Positions 35,061 through 46,782 of a stretch of 64,000 bases of DNA are shown one piece after another; the stretch's first letter is position 1; each line of letters begins with the position of its first letter. The DNA lies in the NCBI GenBank assembly GCA_035327585.1, contig DAOLDD010000019.1, forward strand, positions 5,285 to 69,284, read 5' to 3'. The position numbers and the translations under genes were made by a program. Source of the stretch: JAMLJG01 sp035327585 (GTDB taxonomy: Bacteria; Verrucomicrobiota; Kiritimatiellia; CAIVKH01). The notes below the pieces were generated by a model. The model made no database searches, had not been told where the DNA came from, and saw nothing but the letters and a program-made list of their open reading frames with translations.

Positions 35061-36910
35061 ACAAGTCGCTCGAAAAAACACTCGTCGCCGCCGGGCTGCT
35101 CGCCGCGATTTTCGCCGGCGTCAACGCGCTGCTCGCGGATCGCACGCATCTGCTCCACCTCGACGCGCTCGCGCCGTTCGCCGCCTGGTCCGCCGTACTC
35201 GCCGCGATCGCCGCCACGCACGCGCGGCTCGCTCGCCGCGCTCGTGAGGAGAAACAAGACCAGGCGCGCGCCACCGATTCCTCCGCGACGGGCGCGCTAT
35301 TCTCCGCCGGCGACACGCAACCCTTCTCCGCGGCGCGCACACTCGAACAATTGGAGCGCTTCGTGCTCCCGGCCCTCTCCCTCCTGCTCGCCGCCGGGCT
35401 CGGCGCGTGGGCCTGGCGTCTGCTCACCGCCGACTTCTCGCTCGCGCCCGCGCCGCAAAACCCCCTCCCCGCCGCTGCATTCCTGCTGGGCGAGGCCTTC
35501 GCGCTCTTCCTGTTCAGCCGCTACCTCATTGGCCTCGCGCGTTCCGCAGGCGCTTCCGTCGCCCGCGCGCCCGGCATCGCGCTCGGTCTCTTCACGCTGG
35601 CCGCCGGAGTCGGCGCCATCGCCGCCATCGCCGCGCATTTGGAGTGGACCGCGCTCGACCTTTGGCTTGCCCGCGCACTCGCCGCGATCATCGCGCTGCT
35701 TGCCGCGGAACAACTCTTTCTCTTCCTCGTCTCCCTCTACGTCTCGCACCGCCGCCGCACCGCGCCAATTGAAAGCCGGATCGGCGCATGGCTCACCGAC
35801 CCCGCCGCCTGGACACGCGATCTAGCGGCCTCCCTCGACTATCAATTCGGCGTACAGGCCGGGCACGGCGCGATGATGCGTTTCCTGCGGCGCGCGCTGC
35901 TCCCGCTGCTCGCCGTCCAGGCCCTCCTGCTTTATGCACTCTCCTGCTTCGTCTTCATCGGCCCGGAAGAAGAGGGCATTCGCGAGCGCTGGGGCCGCCC
36001 GCTGGAGAACCGTTGGCACCTGGCGAGCGGGTTTCACCTCAAGGCGCCGTGGCCCTTCGAGACCGTGCAGCGCATGCCCGCGCGCCGGATTCTCCAGGTG
36101 CAGGCCGGTTTCGCCCCGCATGCGGATGAACAGCGGCCGGATATGGTGCTCTGGACCGTACCGCATTATCGCGAGGAGGATGTCTTCGTCACCGCCACGC
36201 GGGCCGCGTCGGGGGACCCTGGCGACGCGGGCTCGGTGAGCCTCGTCTCCGTCAACATCCCGGTCGAGTACCGCATCACCAACCTGCTCGCGCACGCATA
36301 TCGCCACAGCGAACCCGCCGCCCTGCTGCGCGATCTCGCCTACCGGGCGCTGACCCGCGCGCTCGCCCGGCGCGACCTGCTCGACTTGCTCGGTGCGGAC
36401 CGTCTCGCGGTCAGCGACGAGATTCGCGAGGAACTCCAGCGCGAGTCGGACGCGGTCGGGCTGGGCGTCGAAATCCTGTTCGTCGGCTTGCAGGGCATCC
36501 ATCCGCCCGTCCTCGTGGCCGAGGCCTTCCAATCCGTCGTTGGCGCGCTCGAACAAAAGGAAGCCACGATTCTTGGCGCCCGCGCCTACGCGGCCTCGGT
36601 CGGACCCCGCACCGCCGCGGAAGCCGAACGCCGGCGGCTCGACGCCGAAGCCAACCGCGTCGCGCTGCGTGAACGGGCCGCGGCGGAGGCGGTCCTGTTT
36701 GATCGACTGCGCGGCGCGCAGGCGTCCGCGCCCGGCGTGCTGCGACAGGACCTGCACCTGACCGCGCTCGCGGAATCGCTCGCGGGCCGAAACTTCGCCA
36801 TCCTCGCGCACCGCGGCGCGCGACGCGTGTTGTATTTCAACCTCGAAAAACCCGCCTTCCCGGAACTGTACGAACTGGCCCCGCTGTCGCCTGGAGATGT
36901 GCATCCATGA
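35057..36910 (+). CDS. Multi-spanning membrane protein with SPFH/band-7 domain
   Basis: Protein of 617 residues. About seven hydrophobic segments occupy the first 300 residues (for example TLVAAGLLAAIFAGVNALLA, FVLPALSLLLAAGLGAWAW, LAVQALLLYALSCFVFI). A band-7/HflK-like domain follows: GPEEEGIRERWGRPLENRWHL, then SLVSVNIPVEYRITNLLAHAYRH and EILFVGLQGIHPPVLVAEAFQSV. An Ala/Arg/Glu-rich helix (AEAERRRLDAEANRVALRERA) and a short tail end it. Fusing many membrane spans to a band-7 domain is unlike ordinary HflK, which has one. It is coupled by ATGA on both sides, to the permease and to the HflC-like gene. Confidence 0.8.
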   Translation: MNKSLEKTLVAAGLLAAIFAGVNALLADRTHLLHLDALAPFAAWSAVLAAIAATHARLARRAREEKQDQARATDSSATGALFSAGDTQPFSAARTLEQLERFVLPALSLLLAAGLGAWAWRLLTADFSLAPAPQNPLPAAAFLLGEAFALFLFSRYLIGLARSAGASVARAPGIALGLFTLAAGVGAIAAIAAHLEWTALDLWLARALAAIIALLAAEQLFLFLVSLYVSHRRRTAPIESRIGAWLTDPAAWTRDLAASLDYQFGVQAGHGAMMRFLRRALLPLLAVQALLLYALSCFVFIGPEEEGIRERWGRPLENRWHLASGFHLKAPWPFETVQRMPARRILQVQAGFAPHADEQRPDMVLWTVPHYREEDVFVTATRAASGDPGDAGSVSLVSVNIPVEYRITNLLAHAYRHSEPAALLRDLAYRALTRALARRDLLDLLGADRLAVSDEIREELQRESDAVGLGVEILFVGLQGIHPPVLVAEAFQSVVGALEQKEATILGARAYAASVGPRTAAEAERRRLDAEANRVALRERAAAEAVLFDRLRGAQASAPGVLRQDLHLTALAESLAGRNFAILAHRGARRVLYFNLEKPAFPELYELAPLSPGDVHP

Positions 36911-37836
36911 ACCCGAACCGTACGCCGCTATTCGTCGGCCTGGCCATCGCGCTGGTCTTCGCTTTGCTACAGGCCATCTTCATCGTGCGCGAAGGCGAAG
37001 CCGTGGTCGTCACGCGGCTGGGTCGCCCGGAGCGCGCGATCACCGACGCGGGGCTCTACACGCGCTGGCCCTGGCCGATCCAGCGCCTCCACCGCTACGA
37101 CGCACGCCTCCACACGCTCCAGGGCACGTTCGAGGAGACGCTGACCGGCGACGGCAAGAATGTGCTCGTCGCGCTCTACTGCGGCTGGCGCATCGCCGAC
37201 CCGATCCTGTTCCTCGAGCGCATGGGGACGAAGGAGCAGGCCGAAAGCAGCCTCGACGGACTCCTCCGCACCTACAAGAACTCCGCGCTTGGCCGCATCA
37301 AATTCAGCCAGCTCGTCAACGTCGACGCCGCTGCGCTGCGCCACGAGGAAATCGAGAAAACGGTCCTGGAGGCAATCGAGCCGGAAGCGCTGCGCCGCTA
37401 TGGCGTTGAGGTGCAGTTCGTCGGCCTGCGCCAGCTCGGGCTGCCCGAAGCCATCACGCAGTCCGTCTTTGAGCGCATGCGCGCCGAACGCCAGGAACTC
37501 GCCGAACGCTATCGCTCCGAGGGCGAAGGCGAAGCCGTGCGCATCCGCGCCCGAGCGGAAAGCGAACGCGACCAGGCGCTCGCCCGGGCCGACGCCGAAG
37601 CGCGGCGGCTGCGCGCCGAGGGCGAGGCGGAAGCCGCCGTCCATTACCAGGTCTTCGCGCAGGAACCGGACCTCGCCCTCTTCCTCCGCAAACTCGACGC
37701 GCTGCGCGAGTCGCTTGGCGAACAGGCGACGCTCGTTCTGAGCGCGGACACCGAACCCTTTGACCTGCTGCTGCCCGCCACGCCAGCCGCCCCGGGTACG
37801 CCGACGGCTGCCCCCGCCACGGAGCGCCGCCGTTGA
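36907..37836 (+). CDS. HflC-like SPFH protein
   Basis: Protein of 309 residues with one N-terminal membrane helix (LFVGLAIALVFALLQAIFIV) and a full SPFH domain: VREGEAVVVTRLGRPERAITDAGLYTRWPWPIQRLHRYDARL, LVALYCGWRIADPILFLERMG, then EVQFVGLRQLGLPEAITQSVFERMRAERQELAERYRSEGEGEA. This last region is the HflC signature. HflC normally pairs with HflK around FtsH. The gene overlaps both neighbours (ATGA and TTGA). The tail is Pro/Ala/Thr-rich. Confidence 0.87.
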   Translation: MNPNRTPLFVGLAIALVFALLQAIFIVREGEAVVVTRLGRPERAITDAGLYTRWPWPIQRLHRYDARLHTLQGTFEETLTGDGKNVLVALYCGWRIADPILFLERMGTKEQAESSLDGLLRTYKNSALGRIKFSQLVNVDAAALRHEEIEKTVLEAIEPEALRRYGVEVQFVGLRQLGLPEAITQSVFERMRAERQELAERYRSEGEGEAVRIRARAESERDQALARADAEARRLRAEGEAEAAVHYQVFAQEPDLALFLRKLDALRESLGEQATLVLSADTEPFDLLLPATPAAPGTPTAAPATERRR

Positions 37837-38866
37837 ACGAGTCCCTCCAACCGCAAGACACCGGGTCCGCCGCGCTCGGCGATGCATTGCGCCTGACCTT
37901 CCGCCTGCTGCGCGTCGCGTTGCTGCTCGTTCTGCTGGCCTACCTCGCCTCCGGCATCTTCATCGTGGCGCAGCACGAGCGCGCGTTCGTCCTCCACTTC
38001 GGACGCATCGCCGGCGTTGGCGCGGACCGCGTCAAGGACCCCGGCCTGCACTGGACCTGGCCACGGCCGTTTTCCGAAATCGTGCGCATCCCCGCCGAAC
38101 GGCTCCAGTCGCTGGAAAGCCGCCGTTTCTGGTTCAACCGCTCCGGCACCTTCCAGGATGAATCCGACGCGATGGCCGCGCTGCGGCCCGGCCAGGACGG
38201 CTACGCGTTGACCGGCGACGCGAACCTGCTCCACCACCGCTGGGCGGTACGCTTCACGATTTCCGATCCCTACCGCTACACGTTCGCGCACGCGCAGCCC
38301 GATGTAACGCTCCGCGACGAATTGGACCGTGCCATCGTCCGCATCAGCGCGCGATTCCCCATCGACGAGGCGCTGCGCACCAACTTGGCGGGCTTCCGCG
38401 ACGCGGTGGAATCCGAACTGCGCGACCGCGTGGCGGCGCTCGACCTCGGCATCCGCCTGCATGGCGTCGACCTGCTCGGCATCACCCCGCCCATCCCCGT
38501 CGCGCCGGCCTTCGACATGGTCACGCAGTCCGCCCAGCAACGCGAACAGCTCATCAGCGACGCCCGTGCTTTCGCCGTACGCACGGCCAATGAAGCCCGC
38601 GCCGAGTCGGATCGCCGGATCGCCGCGGGCTCCGCCGATCGCCAGCGCCGCGTGTCCGCCGTTTCCGCGCGGGCCGATGTGTTCAACTCCCTGCTCGACG
38701 CATGGCGCAAACATCCCCAGGTCGTCGAATACACGCTCCGCCAGGACGTGCTGCGCGAGGGGCTCGCCCGCGTCGGCCGCAAAATCATCGCCCCCGACAC
38801 CGGCGACGGTCAGGAGCTGCGGCTGAACTTCGGCGCCCCGCCCCGCTGGACCCCGGAGGCCCACGA

Positions 38867-38870
<4 letters not shown>
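37833..38870 (+). CDS. HflK-like SPFH protein
   Basis: Protein of 345 residues, TTG start at 37833 overlapping the previous stop. It has one membrane helix (LLRVALLLVLLAYLASGIFIV) and a band-7 domain (AQHERAFVLHFGRIAGVGADRVKDPGLHWTWPRPFSEIVRIPAERL, RWAVRFTISDPYRYTFAH, LHGVDLLGITPPIPVAPAFDMVTQSAQQREQLI). The last 90 residues form a charged helix typical of oligomerising SPFH proteins. With the HflC-like and multi-spanning band-7 proteins it makes three non-identical SPFH subunits in one operon, followed directly by the metal ATPase. Confidence 0.85.
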
Positions 38871-40795
<1,925 letters not shown>

Positions 40796-40798
40796 TCC

Positions 40799-40865
40799 TC
40801 CTCCTCGCTCTTCGCTCTTCGCTCTTCGTCCTCGCTCTTCCCCCCCCTCGCCCTCTTTTCTTGAC
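40799..40865 (+). repeat. Low-complexity polypyrimidine tract
   Basis: The spacer before purK is almost entirely C and T with regular G, including repeated CGCTCTT units and a run of seven C. It is the only visible content of the 99-base gap between the metal ATPase and purK. It may be a slipped-strand repeat; no terminator hairpin is evident. Confidence 0.7.
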
Positions 40866-40894
40866 CTCCCCCGCCCCCCCGCCATCATGCGCGG

Positions 40895-42064
40895 ATGATT
40901 TCGGCACAGGAACGTCCCCTCATCGGCATCCTCGGCAGCGGGCAGCTCGCGAAAATGATGGCGCAGGCGGCGCTCCAGTTGGGGTGCCGGGTCAAGGTGC
41001 TGGAACAGAAGCGCACCGCTGATCCGCTCCTGCCCTGGCCCGCGACGGTCGGCGACTGGAATGACCCGGACACGTTGATCCGATTTGCAGAAGGCACGGA
41101 CGTCGTCATCCTCGAAAACGAATTCATCGAATCCGACGCCCTCGCGGAACTGGAGGCGGCGGGCCACGTACTGTATCCGTCCGCCGCCTGCATGGCGCGC
41201 GTGCAGGACAAGCTGATCCAAAAACAGACGCTGGCGGATGCGGGGCTGCCCACCGCCGCGTTCCGCGCCGTGGAGAGTCCGGAGGACGTCGTCACGGCCG
41301 CCGCCGAACTTGGCTGGCCGCTGGTTTTGAAACGCCGAAAACTCGGCTACGACGGCAAAGGCAACGCCACGATCCGCAGCACAGCCGACGTCGCCGTCGC
41401 TTGGGCCCGGCTCGACGGCGGATCACACGCGCTCTACGTCGAACAATTCTGCCCCTTCACCCGCGAACTCGCCGTCATGGTCACGAGGGGAAAATCTGAA
41501 ATCCGAAATCTGAAATCTGAAATCGCGATTTATCCCGTCGTCGACACCGTCCAGCGCGACCACATCTGCCACACCGTCGTCGCGCCGTCGCAATTGCCGC
41601 CGGATCAGGCCGCGGCCGCGGCGGACATCGGGCGGCGCGCGGTCGAAGCCATCGACGCCATCGGCAGCGTTGGCGTCGAAATGTTTCTCATGCCGGACGG
41701 GCACATCCTCGTCAACGAGCTGGCCCCGCGTGTCCACAACTCGGGTCACTACACGATTGAGGCCTGCCACTGCTCGCAATTCGAGAACCACATCCGCGCC
41801 GTACTCGGTTGGCCCCTCGGCTCCCCCGCCCTGCGCGCGCCCGCCGCCGCCATGGTCAACCTGCTCGGCGCCGCCGATGGCCCACCCATGCCGACCGGCA
41901 TCGCGGAGGCCCTCGCCATCCCCGGCGCCCACATCCACCTCTACGGCAAGGACCGCAGCGCCAAAGGCCGCAAGATGGGCCACATCACGGCATTGGGCGC
42001 AACGCGCGAAACTGCGCGCGCCGCAGCCCAACGCGCGGCCGACGCCTTGCGCTTTGGGTGTTGA
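40895..42064 (+). CDS. purK: 5-(carboxyamino)imidazole ribonucleotide synthase
   Basis: ATP-grasp enzyme of 389 residues making N5-CAIR in purine synthesis, the substrate of PurE. PLIGILGSGQLAKMMAQAALQLG is the N-terminal nucleotide-binding motif; ILENEFIESDAL, KRRKLGYDGKGNATI (glycine loop with Lys) and NELAPRVHNSGHYTIEACHCSQFE (metal and ATP site) are diagnostic. Between VMVTRG and IYPVVDTVQ an extra SEIRNLKSEIA is encoded by a short repeat (41491-41524), in a loop where the normal enzyme runs almost straight through. purE is 4.7 kb downstream on the same strand, beyond a sensor cluster. Confidence 0.95.
   Translation: MISAQERPLIGILGSGQLAKMMAQAALQLGCRVKVLEQKRTADPLLPWPATVGDWNDPDTLIRFAEGTDVVILENEFIESDALAELEAAGHVLYPSAACMARVQDKLIQKQTLADAGLPTAAFRAVESPEDVVTAAAELGWPLVLKRRKLGYDGKGNATIRSTADVAVAWARLDGGSHALYVEQFCPFTRELAVMVTRGKSEIRNLKSEIAIYPVVDTVQRDHICHTVVAPSQLPPDQAAAAADIGRRAVEAIDAIGSVGVEMFLMPDGHILVNELAPRVHNSGHYTIEACHCSQFENHIRAVLGWPLGSPALRAPAAAMVNLLGAADGPPMPTGIAEALAIPGAHIHLYGKDRSAKGRKMGHITALGATRETARAAAQRAADALRFGC
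41491..41524 (+). repeat. AAATCTG tandem repeat translated inside purK
   Basis: About four copies of a 7-10 bp unit, AAATCTGAAATCCG then AAATCTGAAATCTG, lie in frame within purK at about residues 200-210. Base composition is AT-rich, unlike the rest of the gene. Confidence 0.75.
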
Positions 42065-42232
42065 TCATCCGGCATCCCGGCCCCTGCCCCGCATCGCGAG
42101 GCGGTGGATGAATCGTTCCAAAACCCTCCGGATTGTCAATTTGGCGATTGGCAACGCCCATCACCGCGCACTAAAGTGGACCTCGGAGTGCTGAACGAAC
42201 GTACGGAGCGCTGAACGCGCCTCCGCAGATCC

Positions 42233-44326
42233 ATGCCTTCAGTAGAAAGCCAGCTTAGATGGGTTTTTCTCCTGGCCGCCGTTGTTCTGATGGCGGCTCT
42301 TGCGATGGTTGCGCGCATCTTCAAACAACAACTCCACACCCAGCAGAATATCACGCAAACACAGGTGGCGCTGACCGGCCTGACCGATCTGCTTTCGCTG
42401 GTCCAGGATATTGAGACGGGGGCACGCGGTTTTGCCACAACCGGGCAGGAAGCCTATCTCGATCCATACGAATCCGGCCAGACGCAGTGGCCGGAACAAA
42501 TGACCGCGGTTCGTAACCTCCTGGAATTCCATGACATCCCCGTCGCCTTGCTGGATCGATTGGAAACCCTGCTGCATGAGCGCAGCGAGGCATCAAGAGC
42601 GGTGGTGGACACCCGCCGCGCGCACGGTTTGGACGCCACCGTGCAACTTATCGCCCTCGGCCGGGGCCGGGTCCTCATGGATGAAATTCGCGCCCTCGTT
42701 CGCGAGCTGGAACAAACGATGCAAAAGCGCCAACTGCATTTCCTGCAAATGGCGCATGGAACCACACGCTGGACGATGGGCGCGCTGGCCGCCTTGAGCG
42801 GACTGCTGCTGGCCTGGGTGGGCATCAGCTACAACCTGGTTCGGCGCGAACTGCGGAAGCGCCAACAGGCCCAGCAGGTTCAACAGCGATCCGCGGAGAT
42901 GATCGCGGATCTCTATAATCATGCACCGTGCGGATATCACTCACTGGATGAACACGGGGTTTTTGTCGAGATCAACGACACCGAACTTGGATGGCTCGGT
43001 TACACGCGAGATGAGGTGGTCGGACGCTTGCGCTTTTCCGAATTGCTGACGGAGGACAGCCGGAGGCGGTTCAGCCAAACCTTTCCGCAATTTCTGCAGA
43101 CCGGCGAAGTTCATGATCTCGAATTCGAACTCATTCGACGCGACGGCCGGACGCTGCCCGTCCTGTTGAGCGCGACTGCCATTCGTGATGAAACCGGACG
43201 CTTCGTGAAAAGCCGTTCCGTGATGATGGATAGAACCGAGCGCAAACGATTGGAGGACGAGCGGAATCACATCTTCTCCATGGCCCCCGACCTCATGGCC
43301 GTGGCGGACATGAACGGGTATTTCCGGCGGCTTAATCCAGCATGGGAACGCACCACCGGGCACCCCCTCGACGTTCTCCTCAGCTGCCCATATATGGACT
43401 TTGTCCATATCGACGACCGGGCGGCGACCCTGCGCGAAGCCGAGAAACTGGCGGCGGGTGAAAAGGTCATCCTGTTTGAGAACCGCTATCGCCGGCGCGA
43501 TGGAACCTACTGTTGGCTGTCCTGGATGTGCGCGCCGGATACGGCGACGCAAACCATCTTTGCGTGCGCGCGCGATGTTACCGAGGAAAAGGAGACGCGC
43601 GCGCGAATTATCGCCTTAAATGAGGAACTCCGGATGAACACGGCCCGGCTGGAAAGCACGAATCGGGAGTTGGAGGCGTTTTCATATTCGGTTTCCCATG
43701 ATCTGCGCGCGCCCTTGCGCAGCATAGATGGATTCAGCCGCGTACTGTTGGAGGATTGCGCCGGCCAGTTGGACGAGGAGGGCAAATCCCATCTGCAACG
43801 CATCATTCGCGCGACCGGTCGCATGGGCGAATTGATCGACGACCTGACGAAGTTATCGCGGGTATCTCGCTGTGAATGTATCGTGGAGGAGCTCGACCTC
43901 AGTGCGCTGGCCACGCTCATCGTCGAGCAACTCCGCCAGCGCACGCCCGAACGAATCGTCGACGTGCAGATTGAAGCGAACCTGCGCGACCGCGCGGACC
44001 CGCGCCTCTTGAGGATCGCCTTGGAAAACCTGTTCGACAACGCATGGAAATTTACGGGCAAACAAACGTCCGCCCGGATCACCTTCAATCGGAGCACCGC
44101 CGAAGGACAAACCGCCTACTGCGTGTGCGACAACGGCGTGGGCTTTGAAATGGCGGCCGCCGATCGCTTGTTCGGCGCCTTCCAGCGGCTGCACAGCGAA
44201 CGCGAATTTCCCGGCACCGGCATTGGATTGGCCACCGTGCAACGCGTTATACACCGGCATGGAGGCCGGATCTGGGCGCAGAGCAGCCCCGAAGCCGGGG
44301 CGCGATTCTTTTTCACGCTGTCATGA
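42233..44326 (+). CDS. CHASE3-PAS-PAS sensor histidine kinase
   Basis: Membrane histidine kinase of 697 residues. Membrane helix 1 is at about 9-29; a periplasmic CHASE3 domain spans about 30-178 (LSLVQDIETGARGFATTGQEAYL); helix 2 is at about 181-200. Two PAS domains follow (about 222-335 and 345-455). HisKA has His489 in SYSVSHDLRAPLRSIDGFS, the phytochrome-like type, and HATPase_c has NLFDNAWKF, CDNGVGFEM and GTGIGLATVQRVIHRHGG. The input signal is unknown. A single-domain receiver gene follows 16 bases downstream and is the likely phospho-acceptor. Confidence 0.93.
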   Translation: MPSVESQLRWVFLLAAVVLMAALAMVARIFKQQLHTQQNITQTQVALTGLTDLLSLVQDIETGARGFATTGQEAYLDPYESGQTQWPEQMTAVRNLLEFHDIPVALLDRLETLLHERSEASRAVVDTRRAHGLDATVQLIALGRGRVLMDEIRALVRELEQTMQKRQLHFLQMAHGTTRWTMGALAALSGLLLAWVGISYNLVRRELRKRQQAQQVQQRSAEMIADLYNHAPCGYHSLDEHGVFVEINDTELGWLGYTRDEVVGRLRFSELLTEDSRRRFSQTFPQFLQTGEVHDLEFELIRRDGRTLPVLLSATAIRDETGRFVKSRSVMMDRTERKRLEDERNHIFSMAPDLMAVADMNGYFRRLNPAWERTTGHPLDVLLSCPYMDFVHIDDRAATLREAEKLAAGEKVILFENRYRRRDGTYCWLSWMCAPDTATQTIFACARDVTEEKETRARIIALNEELRMNTARLESTNRELEAFSYSVSHDLRAPLRSIDGFSRVLLEDCAGQLDEEGKSHLQRIIRATGRMGELIDDLTKLSRVSRCECIVEELDLSALATLIVEQLRQRTPERIVDVQIEANLRDRADPRLLRIALENLFDNAWKFTGKQTSARITFNRSTAEGQTAYCVCDNGVGFEMAAADRLFGAFQRLHSEREFPGTGIGLATVQRVIHRHGGRIWAQSSPEAGARFFFTLS

Positions 44327-44342
44327 ACCCCGGAGGAACCCC

Positions 44343-44762
44343 ATGAATGAACGCCACATTTTACTCGTCGAAGACAACCCGGACGACGAACTCCTGACCC
44401 TGCGGGCGCTCAAAAAAAACAACATCAGCAACGAAGTGCGGGTCGCACGCGACGGATTGGAAGCCCTGCAACTCCTCATGCAGGAACCGCAGCTTCCGGC
44501 GCTGGTTCTGCTCGACTTGCGCCTGCCCAAATTGGAGGGCATTGAAGTCTTGCGCCGCATTCGCGCCGACAAGCGAACCCGGCTGTGCCCGGTGGTGATT
44601 TTGACCTCGTCCAAAGAGGATCAGGATCTCCTACAAAGCTACAGCCTGGGGGCGAATAGCTACATCCGCAAGCCGGTCGATTTCAGCCAATTTGTCGCCG
44701 CCGTAAGCCAATTGGGTCTGTATTGGCTCGTACTAAACGAAGCGCCACCGGTGTTGCCATGA
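44343..44762 (+). CDS. Single-domain response regulator
   Basis: Receiver-only protein of 139 residues. The acidic pair Glu10-Asp11 (LLVEDNPDD), phospho-acceptor Asp58 (LVLLDLRLPK), Thr in ILTSSKED and Lys in SYIRKPVDF are all present. This is the Rcp1-like class usually partnered with phytochrome-type kinases, matching the H-box of the upstream kinase. There is no output domain, so it relays phosphate or acts by protein contact. Its stop overlaps the next ATG (ATGA), so it is co-translated with the hybrid kinase. Confidence 0.93.
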   Translation: MNERHILLVEDNPDDELLTLRALKKNNISNEVRVARDGLEALQLLMQEPQLPALVLLDLRLPKLEGIEVLRRIRADKRTRLCPVVILTSSKEDQDLLQSYSLGANSYIRKPVDFSQFVAAVSQLGLYWLVLNEAPPVLP

Positions 44763-46714
44763 CCGATTCCACGCCACAGCCAGCCGCGCCCACCCTGCGC
44801 GTATTGATGGTTGAAGACTCAGAAGACGACGCGGTCCTGATCCAGCACCACCTGCGCAAGCATGGGTACGACGTCCAGGCCCTGCGGGTGGAAACCCTGG
44901 AAGAGATGCGAAGCGCGCTGGACCAACCCTGGGATATCGTGCTTTCCGACCACAATATGCCGGACATGAGTTCGCTGCGCGGTCTGGCCCTCCTGCGGGA
45001 ACGGGATCTCGACATCCCGTTTATCCTCGTGTCCGGCACCATCGGGGAGGCTCAGGCCGTGGCGGCCATGAAGGCGGGCGCCCACGACTTCGTCATGAAG
45101 GATCGTCTGGGCCGGCTCGTTCCGGTGATCGAACGCGAACTCAACGACGCGGCCCAACGCCACGCCCGCCGTGCCGCGGAGGAAAACCTGCGGCGTTCCG
45201 AAGGGCGCTACCGCGAACTGGTCGAGGAGATTCCCGCGGTCACCTACATTGCCGCGCTCGACGAGCGCCGGACTGTATATTTCATGAGCAACCAGATCAA
45301 TCGCTGGCTTGGCATTGATGCGGCCGCGCAGCGATCGTTGTGGGAAAATTTCACCCATCCCGAAGATCGCGGAGCCATGGAGGAAGTCATCTCGCGCGCC
45401 CTTGAGAGCGGGAGTGCCTTCACCTGTGAATATCGTTTCCAGCGGGCGGACGGCTCAATCATCTGGGTGCGGGACCATGCCGTTGTCGTCCGCGAATCAG
45501 CGGACCACCCGCCCTTCGCCCGCGGCTTCCTGATCGACATTTCCGAGCAGCGTGCGATCGAGGCCAGTCTGCGCGAGCGTGACCAACAGTTACAGCGTGC
45601 TCAAAAATTGGAATCCATCGGCCGGCTGGCCGGCGGGGTCGCCCATGATTTTAACAACCTGTTGACGCCGATTCTGGGCTACGGCCGGTTGCTGGCGGAA
45701 TCCCTTCCCCCGGACTCCGAATTGCGGGAATTCGCCTCGGAAGTCGTTCGCTCGTCCGAACGCGCCGCGAAGTTGACCCGGCAACTGCTGGCGTTCAGCC
45801 GGCAACGCAATGACCTGGCCCGTCCGGTGGACCTCAATCAAGCGGTCACGGAAATGCATCGCTTCCTCCGCAGCACGATCGGCCGCGAGATCGATCTCTC
45901 CACGGTGCTTGGCGAAACACCCGCCGTGGTCCTGATTGACCCCACGGCGCTGGAACAGGCCGTCGTCAACCTCGCCGTCAACGCGAGGGATGCGATGTCG
46001 TCCGGTGGTCGTCTCACAATTGGAATCGCGGTGGACAGGGTAAGCCCGTCCGTCGCCGCGGCTCATCATGTCGAACCGGGCCCTTACATCCGCCTGTCCG
46101 TCCGCGACACCGGCGCCGGCATGACGAAGGAAATTCGGGATAAAATTTTTGAACCGTTCTTCACCACAAAACCCGAAGGGCGGGGAACCGGGCTGGGCCT
46201 TGCCATCGTGCGCGAGGTGGTAAGCAAGAACCACGGATTCATTGAGTTAACAACGGCGCCGGGCGAGGGCAGCGAATTCCGCCTGTTTTTTCCGCAGCAC
46301 CATCAAGCTGCGGCCGCGGTTGACGAGCACCCGATACAACTTCCGTCCGGGTCTGAACATATTCTTGTGGTGGATGATGACGAAGTCGTCGGAAAACTGG
46401 TGGCCCGCCACCTGAAATCGCTTGGCTATCACGTCACATTGACCACTTCGGCGGGCGAAGCCATTGAACACTATACGCACGCCGCCCCTCCGGTGGATGC
46501 CCTGGTCACCGATTTGGTCATGCCCCATGGCAGCGGTCGGGCCCTCGCGGAAACGTTGTGCGCGGGTCAACCCGATTTGCCGGTCCTCTTCATCTCCGGA
46601 TTCTCCCAGGATTCGCCCCCCGAGGGCGCGCGCCCACGCCAAATCCTGCTGATGAAACCGTTCAGCAAGGAAGCGTTGGCCACCGCGTTGCGCGAGGTGT
46701 TGGACCAACGCTGA
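44759..46714 (+). CDS. Hybrid histidine kinase, REC-PAS-HisKA-HATPase-REC
   Basis: Soluble protein of 651 residues with no membrane helix. An N-terminal receiver (about 13-130) has Asp64 in VLSDHNMPD; a PAS/PAC domain spans about 148-265; HisKA has His296 in GRLAGGVAHDFNNLLTPILGYG; HATPase_c shows NLAVNARDAM, VRDTGAGM and GRGTGLGLAIV; and a C-terminal receiver has Asp585 in LVTDLVMPHGSG. Receivers at both ends suggest phosphate can enter from the upstream kinase and leave to another partner. It is the third gene of a kinase/regulator/hybrid group with no DNA-binding output in view. Confidence 0.93.
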   Translation: MTDSTPQPAAPTLRVLMVEDSEDDAVLIQHHLRKHGYDVQALRVETLEEMRSALDQPWDIVLSDHNMPDMSSLRGLALLRERDLDIPFILVSGTIGEAQAVAAMKAGAHDFVMKDRLGRLVPVIERELNDAAQRHARRAAEENLRRSEGRYRELVEEIPAVTYIAALDERRTVYFMSNQINRWLGIDAAAQRSLWENFTHPEDRGAMEEVISRALESGSAFTCEYRFQRADGSIIWVRDHAVVVRESADHPPFARGFLIDISEQRAIEASLRERDQQLQRAQKLESIGRLAGGVAHDFNNLLTPILGYGRLLAESLPPDSELREFASEVVRSSERAAKLTRQLLAFSRQRNDLARPVDLNQAVTEMHRFLRSTIGREIDLSTVLGETPAVVLIDPTALEQAVVNLAVNARDAMSSGGRLTIGIAVDRVSPSVAAAHHVEPGPYIRLSVRDTGAGMTKEIRDKIFEPFFTTKPEGRGTGLGLAIVREVVSKNHGFIELTTAPGEGSEFRLFFPQHHQAAAAVDEHPIQLPSGSEHILVVDDDEVVGKLVARHLKSLGYHVTLTTSAGEAIEHYTHAAPPVDALVTDLVMPHGSGRALAETLCAGQPDLPVLFISGFSQDSPPEGARPRQILLMKPFSKEALATALREVLDQR

Positions 46715-46782
46715 TCGCCGCCGACCGCCATCCGCACGATTTGTGGTTTGTTTCGGAAATCAGAATGCGCTATTCGGAGTGG

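Noticed and set aside
33971..36910. 979-residue frame running through the N block
   Set aside because: It crosses undetermined bases; the real gene starts at the ATG at 35057, coupled to the permease.
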